Source: Empedobacter tilapiae (GTDB lineage: Bacteria; Bacteroidota; Bacteroidia; Flavobacteriales; Weeksellaceae). From it: DNA of 64,000 nt. Shown piece after piece: positions 7,884-15,337 of the stretch. The stretch is from the NCBI RefSeq assembly GCF_004785645.1, contig NZ_SRPE01000007.1, forward strand, positions 182,723-246,722, written 5' to 3'. Position numbers and translations under genes: made by a program. The first letter of the stretch is position 1. The number at the start of each line of letters is the position of its first letter. The notes beneath the pieces were generated by a model, which was given only the letters and a program-made list of their open reading frames with translations, did not search any database and was not told where the DNA came from.

Positions 7884-7911
7884 TCCCCTCTGCTTTTTGG
7901 AGGGGATTTTT
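7884..7911 (+). terminator. Terminator after the DUF6266 gene
   Basis: TCCCCTC (7884-7890) pairs with GAGGGGA (7900-7906), followed by TTTTT. Confidence 0.85.
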
Positions 7912-7986
7912 GTTTTATTATAATTTATTGTATATTAGACAAATACATCTTTACTACAACCATTTTCAATTTTAATTTTTAAGCGT

Positions 7987-8808
7987 ATGAAAATTGAAGT
8001 ATATGAAGAATATATCAAGTACCTAAACTTTTTTATTCATCGATATGGGGATGTAATCAAGAAAATTGAACCACAAGTCGAGGCAAAACAAGATATCCTA
8101 AACAAACAGTATATGCAAATGATAGAATATGCATTTGGCTTTATTCAAAAAATCAATTTGTTTTCGATACAAGATTATAAATCACAACTTTTGTTTATTC
8201 CGCAATTAATCTTTTACTTCAATGATCTCTGCGAATGTCCTCGTCCTCCAACTCTATTCATAGATTTTGATGTTGACTTAGAAGCTATTTGTAAACTATT
8301 AAAAAACAACAGACAAATCAACTATAATCAAAACCAATACTTTCCTTTTCTTATTGATATTTCAGGTTTATCAGACGGTTACCATCATCTTGCAGGTTTT
8401 ATCCTCCGACACAAACAAAATGAATTTACTTATTACTGTGTTTCGATACAAGTCAAAAGTCAAGAATTAAAGGGAAACTGGAAAAAATTTTATCATATTC
8501 CCATTCACAAACTCAAATTAATTTACAAAGAATGCCTTCAAAAAAATCAAACACTATATACTTTTGCAGAAGATACGGAATTTACTTACTATGAAATTCA
8601 AAAAGGATTCAACTACTATTTCAACTGCTCCTTTTCGCAATACGAACAAAAATTAAAAATGTTGAAAGCCTTGGAACTAATCATGTTTACCAATGCTCCA
8701 TTCAAAGACATTGCCATTCAAAGTGGCTTTTCCAATTACAATACCTTAAACCGTGTATTTGCTAAACATCAAATTCCTTTAAAAGAAATTCCTCGATTAA
8801 TTATTTAA
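7987..8808 (+). CDS. AraC-family transcriptional regulator
   Basis: A 273-residue cytoplasmic protein. The C-terminal third (about 190-270) is an AraC double HTH: a first helix pair around YTFAEDTEFTYYEIQKGFNYYF, then KMLKALELIMFTNAPFKDIA and the second HTH IAIQSGFSNYNTLNRVFAK, the usual AraC signature region. The first HTH is more diverged than normal. The N-terminal 180 residues are helical and do not match the cupin-type sensor. It stands just upstream of the MauE-like and DUF6520 genes on the same strand and is the obvious candidate regulator of that locus (inference from position). Confidence 0.75.
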   Translation: MKIEVYEEYIKYLNFFIHRYGDVIKKIEPQVEAKQDILNKQYMQMIEYAFGFIQKINLFSIQDYKSQLLFIPQLIFYFNDLCECPRPPTLFIDFDVDLEAICKLLKNNRQINYNQNQYFPFLIDISGLSDGYHHLAGFILRHKQNEFTYYCVSIQVKSQELKGNWKKFYHIPIHKLKLIYKECLQKNQTLYTFAEDTEFTYYEIQKGFNYYFNCSFSQYEQKLKMLKALELIMFTNAPFKDIAIQSGFSNYNTLNRVFAKHQIPLKEIPRLII

Positions 8809-8817
8809 CAAAAAAAC

Positions 8818-8870
8818 CGTCATTTCGAGTGAAATTCTGAAAAAGTTTTGTATTGAGAAAAAGGTTTTCA
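8818..8870. repeat. Fragment of a dispersed CGTCAnTTCGAGTGA repeat
   Basis: CGTCATTTCGAGTGAAATT followed by GTATTGAGAA resembles text at 42873-42940 (CGTCAGTTCGAGTGATTTT then GTATCGAGAA). Both look like decayed copies of one dispersed flavobacterial repeat whose outer ends would normally pair. Confidence 0.4.
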
Positions 8871-9074
8871 AATAATCTGGTTAAAATAAGATTACCTTAT
8901 ATAGAACAATTCTAAAACTCCTCAAAAATGAGTTCTATTTAAAAAAAATGAGTTGAATTAACAAAAATTGGTCTGTTTTTTCTAAAAATAGGTATTGACT
9001 TGCTCAATAACTTCTCTGAACTTTGTATAACACTAACCGTTAACATTTTAGCATTAACCATAAAATACAAAAAC

Positions 9075-9305
9075 ATGAGAAAATTAACACCGCTTATACA
9101 AACACTCGTCTGCTACCTATTTATCATATTGTTTATTTATGCAGCTGTGAGTAAACTAATAGATTTTGAGAATTTTCAAATTCAATTGGCACAATCACCA
9201 TTACTAAGTGTATATGCAGAATTTATAGTTTATACTATAATAATTAGTATAGGAATTGTTATTGCACTATTGCTTCAAGCCAGCAAACAAGCCTTACAAC
9301 AATAA
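9075..9305 (+). pseudogene. Truncated MauE/DoxX-like membrane protein
   Basis: The 76 residues from the ATG at 9075 copy the N-terminus of the larger gene at 9662: PLIQTLVCYLFIILFIYAAV against PIIQTLICYLFIVLFVYAAV, then SKLIDFENFQIQLAQSP against SKLIDFETFQTQLGQSP. After the second transmembrane helix it runs into LLLQASKQALQQ and stops, losing the Cys-containing loop (CSCGG) and the remaining helices. This is a partial duplication or decayed paralogue. A short membrane peptide might still be made, but the redox residues are gone. Confidence 0.7.
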
Positions 9306-9661
9306 CGAGATGACAGTTTGAGTCCTTTTATCAAACTTGAAGGAAAAATTCTTCTTTTTTAAAGAAAATAAACCCTAAAAATAATAAGTCAAAAGGTCGA
9401 ATTTATAAAAATGACGTTCAAAAAAGTGTGTTTTTTATAAAAAATATAAAAAAACTTAAAAAACAGCTATCATAAAACACTGTTAATCAGTAAATTATTT
9501 TACAAAAAAGACAAATTTATAAATTCTACCTTCCATTTATGTTTTTGCACCTCTTGATTACATTTAATCTCTTTTACAAAATCTAATTTTATAAGAATCA
9601 ATATTTTATCGCCAATAAATTATTGAGTATGAGTTGAATTATTAAGATATAAATACAAAAA
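9306..9661. other. AT-rich spacer between the two MauE-like copies
   Basis: 356 bases with no gene, no strong hairpin and no clear TAnnTTTG box. It presumably contains the decayed 3' part of the truncated copy and the promoter of the intact one, but neither can be shown. Confidence 0.5.
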
Positions 9662-11113
9662 ATGAAAAAAATAATACCTATTATACAAACACTCATCTGC
9701 TATCTTTTTATTGTTTTGTTTGTCTATGCTGCAGTCAGTAAGCTCATCGATTTTGAAACCTTTCAAACCCAGCTGGGACAATCGCCAGTTATTAGTGCTT
9801 ATGCAAGCATTGTTTCTTATGGAATATTAATTATTGAACTATTAATATCAATCCTACTGGGTATCAAAAAATATCAAAAATTGGGTTTATACTGTGCCTT
9901 ATTTTTGATGAATGTATTCACCATATACATTATCATTATTCTAAAATTTGCTCCATTTACACCATGTAGCTGTGGAGGTATTTTAGAAGATATGGGGTGG
10001 AACGAGCATTTGATTTTTAATCTTCTTTTTATTTTACTTGCTATTTTAGGCATTATTTTAATGAATAGTAATTATCGTCTTACAGCATCTAAAATAGGTT
10101 TAATTTTTCTTGTAGGTATACTGTTCATGATAGGACTTTTTCAAAAGAGTCAATTTGAAAAAAGCTATAACAATAGTTTTATTCGCGAATTTCTTCCTCA
10201 TCATTCAAATCAATTATCTAAATTAAATTTAAAACAAGAAGGTTTTACTATTTCAGGGTTTGATAGCTGTTATGTTTATCTATCTCATCCTTCTGCTCCT
10301 CTCTATCTATTGCAATATGATTATCATACAAATAAAATTGACACGCTTCATCTAGAAATTAAGAAAAAAGAATTACCCTATAAGCGATTAATTACACAAG
10401 TCGATTACCCTACATATGTAATTGGTGATGGCTCTATTGGCATACTTCAAATTGGTCAATTAAATGCTAAACCTACTCTCCTAACCTATTATCAAAATAT
10501 ATATTATAATTCATATGCTCTTGGAAATAATCATCATATTGGATTTGTAGCTGCAGAACCACAAACTAGATCAAATATATTAGGTGTTATATATCCTAGC
10601 GAAAAAGGTGAAACTATAAAACTAAATAAGACTAGTCTAAAAAATCAAATCAACGGAACATTTGACACTGATGGCTTATTGATTTGGAACAAAGAAAATA
10701 ATCATTTTTTGTATAGTTATTATTATCGAAACGAAGTGATAGTATTAGATACCATGATGAATGAATTATATCATTTGAATAGTATTGACACCATTACCAA
10801 AGCACAAATTGATATGGCTTATTATGCAAAAACTGATCAGTATAAAATAGGACCTCGTACAATCCGTGTGCACGAATACAGCGCTACATATGGAGATAAA
10901 CTCTATATCTACAGCAGACGTTTTGGAAAATATGAAGAAGAAATAAGTGGTACAAGCATTATTGATGTATATGATTATCCTAATAAAAGTTATCTCTATA
11001 GTTTTTACCTGTATCATTTACCCCAAGAAAAATTAAGAAATTTTAGAGTGTTCAAAAATTACATTTTCGCTGTAGTTGATAAAGAGCTCTATTTCTATGA
11101 ATTAATAAAATAA
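9662..11113 (+). CDS. MauE/DoxX-like redox membrane protein fused to a large C-terminal domain
   Basis: A 483-residue protein. Residues 1-165 form a MauE/DoxX-type module of about five transmembrane helices, with the Cys pair in PFTPCSCGG near residue 105 between helices, as in family members that pass electrons to thiols. A long strand-rich domain of about 310 residues follows the last helix, with repeated YxY/LxI strand pairs and no catalytic motif I recognise; a beta-propeller-like fold is plausible. Its neighbours are a truncated copy upstream and a small Cys-containing DUF6520 protein 68 bases downstream. I infer that it handles disulfides in exported small proteins, with the extra domain outside the membrane. 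Confidence 0.7.
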   Translation: MKKIIPIIQTLICYLFIVLFVYAAVSKLIDFETFQTQLGQSPVISAYASIVSYGILIIELLISILLGIKKYQKLGLYCALFLMNVFTIYIIIILKFAPFTPCSCGGILEDMGWNEHLIFNLLFILLAILGIILMNSNYRLTASKIGLIFLVGILFMIGLFQKSQFEKSYNNSFIREFLPHHSNQLSKLNLKQEGFTISGFDSCYVYLSHPSAPLYLLQYDYHTNKIDTLHLEIKKKELPYKRLITQVDYPTYVIGDGSIGILQIGQLNAKPTLLTYYQNIYYNSYALGNNHHIGFVAAEPQTRSNILGVIYPSEKGETIKLNKTSLKNQINGTFDTDGLLIWNKENNHFLYSYYYRNEVIVLDTMMNELYHLNSIDTITKAQIDMAYYAKTDQYKIGPRTIRVHEYSATYGDKLYIYSRRFGKYEEEISGTSIIDVYDYPNKSYLYSFYLYHLPQEKLRNFRVFKNYIFAVVDKELYFYELIK

Positions 11114-11181
11114 CGTTGCAACGCAGGAGAAAGACCGAACACCTGTAAATATAGTAGGTCATCATTTTAAATCACAAAATT

Positions 11182-11451
11182 ATGAAAACACGTTTTTTAA
11201 ACAAAATCTTACCCTTAGGAGTGGGTATGATGGCTGTTGCATTTGCTTTTGCAACTGAAGGAAAATCATCAACTAAAGATGAAAGTTCAACACTTTACAT
11301 CTACGATAATTTAGAATGTAAAGAGGTAAGTACGGAATGTGATAATGTACAAATTTTTCCTTGTACCTTTAGCGGAAAACAAGTGCACTTAATCAAAGAT
11401 TCGCAAACTTCTTGTAATGTAGAGCTATATAATAGCTTCCAGATGGATTGA
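11182..11451 (+). CDS. DUF6520 family small exported protein
   Basis: An 89-residue protein with a signal peptide (NKILPLGVGMMAVAFAFATEG) and a short mature region of about 60 residues holding four Cys (NLECKEVSTECDN, FPCTFSG, TSCNVEL). Family members in Bacteroidota are small, secreted and often next to MauE-like genes, as here. The even number of Cys suggests two disulfides made in the envelope, possibly by the neighbouring MauE-like protein. Its role is unknown. It shares a bidirectional terminator with the convergent peptidase gene. Confidence 0.7.
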   Translation: MKTRFLNKILPLGVGMMAVAFAFATEGKSSTKDESSTLYIYDNLECKEVSTECDNVQIFPCTFSGKQVHLIKDSQTSCNVELYNSFQMD

Positions 11452-11467
11452 TAAAATTATTAAAACG

Positions 11468-11496
11468 GAAAAGATTGTCTTATGGACAATCTTTTC
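11468..11496. terminator. Bidirectional terminator
   Basis: GAAAAGATTGTC (11468-11479) pairs perfectly with GACAATCTTTTC (11485-11496) around TTATG. It separates the DUF6520 gene (+) from the S9 peptidase gene (-). Confidence 0.85.
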
Positions 11497-11497
11497 T

Positions 11498-13978
11498 TTA
11501 TTTTAAATACTTATCAAACCAATTCTCAATTTCAATTGTTAATAATTTTTGATTGACCGGTGTAACAACACTATGCCTCTCTTTATTGAATAATAACATT
11601 TTTACAGGTTTATTTAACCTTCTTAAACCAGTATACAAATAAGTATTTTGGTACCAGTTGGCATTATCATCTTCTTTACCAGTCCATATTAGTACAGGTA
11701 TTTTAATTTTGTCCAAGTGATACAAAGTCGAGTTATTTACATAGTCTTGTTTAAATTTATAAAAATCAGGACTCATCCTAAATTGTTGGTTTTCTATACG
11801 CCACATCTGTTCCCTCTTCATTGACCAAGAAATATCATGATAATAAGTAACTAAATCTATTGTAGTGGAACCAATTACAGCTGTTTTAAAATAATTACTC
11901 TGGGTAATTACAAATCCTGTTTGATAACCACCAAACGAATGTCCTATTATACCGACTCTATTTTTATCTATAGATTTATTTTCGAAAACTTTATCCAATG
12001 CAGCTTCCAAAGATAACGTAGCTGCTTTTCCAGGGTTATTTTTCAAATAGACAATATCAGACAGTAAAATAAAATACTCTTTCGACAATAAATTTAAAAC
12101 ATTAAATCCCGTATAGTTACTAAAAGAAGGTGGATCAAACAATTTTGCACTTTCTGAATTACGTTCGTAAACGGATACTATAAGCGGATATTTTTTATCA
12201 GGATTATAGTTAATAGGATAAAGTAAAGCTCCTTTCAATCGTTCATTATTTATTGGAACATCATAATAAACTAATTCTTCGTCTTTTATATGAAGGTTTT
12301 TAAGCTCTTTATTGGTTTCATAAACCACACGTAAATTGTTTTGAAGATTATAATTATAAATAATTGGCGAAAGATTGAACTTACTTAGCTTAAAATAGAT
12401 TTGATTATTTTGATAGAAAAAATAGTCAATATTTCCTTTTAATTTATCATGTAATTTCAAACCTTTACCTTTCTTCCAAGTTGCCCAAGAAGAGCTATGG
12501 TTTTCATAAGACACTTTTAAATAAATATAATCCTTTGTGTCTATACTTCCTCCACTAGATACCAAATTAAAGTCATTAAAAATTCTGTATCTTGTTTTAG
12601 TATCTCCACTATTTGTTATCTTTTCATGGCTGTTATTTTCTGTATTAAATAACCAAATATCATATTGGCTATAAATCATTAGAAACTTCTCATCGTCAGA
12701 CCAAATTGGTCCAAATCGACTATAAGGCAATTTTAGTGTTGCTCCATCCACCCATTCGCTAAAAAACTTAGCTTTAATATTTTGGGTTAAATTTCTTTTA
12801 GTTTTTGTTTTAATATGGTATAACCACCAATCCTTCTGATCAAAATAGACGATATAATTCCCTTTAACTGAAAAATTAAAATTTCCTTCCTTTGTATAAA
12901 TATGTTGAGCAATTAATGATTGTGAATTATCATCGTGAGTTTTCAGGTATAAATCACTAAAAGGAAATTCAAAAAACTCGGGTTCATATTGTAATTTATT
13001 ATAAACAATAGAATTGTTAAATCTAGGATTTGTTATATAGGAAGAGTATACAGTATCAGTTAATTGTTTAATTTGATTGTTTTCAATATTCCATTGGTAA
13101 AGAAAATTAAATTTTTCATTTTTTTCATACTCATTTTTTCTCGGAAAAATCCATTTATCTGCACCCTCCCATACTTCCATCATATTCTGATTTCCATTGT
13201 TGTTTCCCTTTTGATTAAAATATACAAATTTTCCATGAACAGGTTTTCGAAGATTTAAGGTTGACGTATCAAAACTATTATTTATCTGTTTCTCAATACT
13301 TTTTTTACTATGAATAGTATAGTTCGTGAATAAATCTTTTTCCAAAAAGAATAGAGATTTACCATTATCAGTCCATTCTTGCCAATTTAAATCGATCACT
13401 GGTTTAGAAAAAATGATATCTATATCATTATTCTTTAATTGGATAAGTTTTAAATAGTCACTCCCTTCTTCATTTGTCGTTAATGAAAAAATGTTTGATA
13501 TTGGATTCCAATTATTTACATACCCATTAAATTTTGCTATAACACTATAATTATCTAAATTGATTAAAACAGATGATTCCTTATAATTAATTGCAATAAC
13601 AGTATTAGTACTATTGAGTAAATAAGATTGACAATTAGCATATTTATAATCTTTTAACTGTTTTAAATCTTTTATCGTAAGATCTTTTTTATTATTTAAA
13701 TAAATAAATTGGGTTTCTGTAAATTCTGGTTTTCTGATTTCATTGAATTCAAAATCAATATTTTTTTGAGCATTCAATAACTTATATTTTCTTTCCATCC
13801 TATTATCAAGTTCGTCAAAAAATACCCAATCTCCTTTTGGACTAATTTTATTTAAAAAAATATCTTTTGTCCATAAAGAATCCGCAATATGTCTGGTATG
13901 ATTTTTTTGAGCATTACAATAACTATGACTAAAAATCAATATTAGTAGTACTCTTATAAAAGTATTAATTATTTTCAT
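11498..13978 (-). CDS. S9 family (prolyl oligopeptidase-type) peptidase
   Basis: An 826-residue exported serine peptidase with a signal peptide (LLILIFSHSYCNA). Residues 30-590 are the propeller of an S9 enzyme, rich in repeats such as WSDDEKFLMIYSQYDIWLF. The C-terminal alpha/beta-hydrolase domain carries the full triad: nucleophile Ser in GIIGHSFGGYQTG near 682, Asp in IWTGKEDDNANW near 768, and His in NKERHSVV near 803. Such enzymes cut short peptides in the periplasm. It is the last gene of the SusC-SusD-peptidase operon (one-base gap to susD), so it most likely processes peptides imported by that pair. Confidence 0.85.
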   Translation of the reverse strand: MKIINTFIRVLLILIFSHSYCNAQKNHTRHIADSLWTKDIFLNKISPKGDWVFFDELDNRMERKYKLLNAQKNIDFEFNEIRKPEFTETQFIYLNNKKDLTIKDLKQLKDYKYANCQSYLLNSTNTVIAINYKESSVLINLDNYSVIAKFNGYVNNWNPISNIFSLTTNEEGSDYLKLIQLKNNDIDIIFSKPVIDLNWQEWTDNGKSLFFLEKDLFTNYTIHSKKSIEKQINNSFDTSTLNLRKPVHGKFVYFNQKGNNNGNQNMMEVWEGADKWIFPRKNEYEKNEKFNFLYQWNIENNQIKQLTDTVYSSYITNPRFNNSIVYNKLQYEPEFFEFPFSDLYLKTHDDNSQSLIAQHIYTKEGNFNFSVKGNYIVYFDQKDWWLYHIKTKTKRNLTQNIKAKFFSEWVDGATLKLPYSRFGPIWSDDEKFLMIYSQYDIWLFNTENNSHEKITNSGDTKTRYRIFNDFNLVSSGGSIDTKDYIYLKVSYENHSSSWATWKKGKGLKLHDKLKGNIDYFFYQNNQIYFKLSKFNLSPIIYNYNLQNNLRVVYETNKELKNLHIKDEELVYYDVPINNERLKGALLYPINYNPDKKYPLIVSVYERNSESAKLFDPPSFSNYTGFNVLNLLSKEYFILLSDIVYLKNNPGKAATLSLEAALDKVFENKSIDKNRVGIIGHSFGGYQTGFVITQSNYFKTAVIGSTTIDLVTYYHDISWSMKREQMWRIENQQFRMSPDFYKFKQDYVNNSTLYHLDKIKIPVLIWTGKEDDNANWYQNTYLYTGLRRLNKPVKMLLFNKERHSVVTPVNQKLLTIEIENWFDKYLK

Positions 13979-13979
13979 T

Positions 13980-15335
13980 TTAATATCCTTGATTTTGGGG
14001 TAATAAATTTTGATTCAATATTATTTCCGATTCTGGAATTGGAAAATATTGATGAAAATCTTGAAAAGAAGGTTTTAAAGGAAGCAAGGTCTGTGATAAT
14101 AAACCAAAACGCTTTAAATCAAACCATCTGTTACCATGTTCACAAAATAACTCATGTTGACGCTCATTGAGAATCGCTTCAAATAGATTTTCATTTGTGT
14201 TACTAATTCCATTTAGACCTGCTTTATTTCTAATTGAATTGATATCAGAAATGGCTTCATTTTTCTTATTTGTATTAATATATGCTTCAGCTCTAATCAA
14301 AATTATTTCTGGTAATCGAAAAACGATCGAGTATTCGCTACTTGTTGCAAGTGTATTAATTTGTTTGTATTTAGAAGAAAAGAACCAATTGCCATTACTA
14401 GATGATTTTACCCAATATAATTTTCTCAAATCCCCTTTTTCAAAACTATTTAGAAAATGATTTGTCAAAGCAATATTCGTAGGGTTTTGTCCTGTAATCG
14501 TGAAGATTGGGGCTTCATTTGTAGGACTTCCTTCTTTGGCAGTTTTTAATTGAAAAATTGTAGAAGTGCTATTTTTTAGAAATTCTGTATTTATGTCATT
14601 CACCAATTGAAACCGATTAGAATGAATAATCAAATCCGAATAATTTATTGCCTTATTCCACTCCTTGTTGTATAAATGAATTTTAGCTAATAAAGCATAA
14701 ATTGTAAATTTGTTAATACGTGTATTGGTATTAATATTAGCATCTTGTAATAAAGCTAATGCATTTTCCAAATCTTCGATTAAGTTAGCATATATTTCCG
14801 ATTGACTATTTTTATAACACCTACTATTTACCATGTAATCGGTAGACTTTATGTAAGGAATTTCATCATAGATCGTATGAAGTGAAAAATACATAAAAGC
14901 TCTAAAAAATAATGCCTCAGCCATTAATGTATTTTTTGAACTAAAGTGAGAATTTTCTAAACCTTGAATACTGGCATTCGCCATGTAAATTAATTTATAC
15001 GAATTTGTCCAAACAGTTTTTACTTCTGCATTATTCGCGTCTATATGATGCAAATAAATATCATTAAGCCCCGAAGTAGGATTTCCATAATAATCGAGTT
15101 CATCTGCATATAATCCGAAGAGGATACTACTGCTTGATAGCTTACCATTGTAAATCGAATTATCCCTAAGTTCGGAATACAAATTGAGTATGGCTCCATT
15201 AGCTGTCGTTTCATTTTCAAAAACATATAAACTTGGCAATTGATTCGTTGGAAAATCAACTTCAACAAAATCATTACAGCTAAAAATTAAAAAGAATAAA
15301 AGGAGGATATTAAATTTAAGTATACTTGTTTTCAT
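13980..15335 (-). CDS. SusD/RagB-family outer-membrane substrate-binding lipoprotein
   Basis: A 451-residue lipoprotein. The signal peptide ends in LLLFFLIFSC, with the lipid-bearing Cys at residue 20. The body has SusD tetratricopeptide-like helices (LMAEALFFRAFMYFSLHTIY near 140, FTIYALLAKIHLYNKEWNKAI near 210). The C-terminal RagB block has EIILIRAEAYINTNK, SDINSIRNKAGL and LNERQHELFCEHGNRWFDLKRFG. It sits on the cell surface as the lid of the SusC channel, and its start is two bases from the susC stop. Substrate cannot be read, but the coupled peptidase favours peptides over glycans. Confidence 0.9.
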   Translation of the reverse strand: MKTSILKFNILLLFFLIFSCNDFVEVDFPTNQLPSLYVFENETTANGAILNLYSELRDNSIYNGKLSSSSILFGLYADELDYYGNPTSGLNDIYLHHIDANNAEVKTVWTNSYKLIYMANASIQGLENSHFSSKNTLMAEALFFRAFMYFSLHTIYDEIPYIKSTDYMVNSRCYKNSQSEIYANLIEDLENALALLQDANINTNTRINKFTIYALLAKIHLYNKEWNKAINYSDLIIHSNRFQLVNDINTEFLKNSTSTIFQLKTAKEGSPTNEAPIFTITGQNPTNIALTNHFLNSFEKGDLRKLYWVKSSSNGNWFFSSKYKQINTLATSSEYSIVFRLPEIILIRAEAYINTNKKNEAISDINSIRNKAGLNGISNTNENLFEAILNERQHELFCEHGNRWFDLKRFGLLSQTLLPLKPSFQDFHQYFPIPESEIILNQNLLPQNQGY

Positions 15336-15337
15336 AA

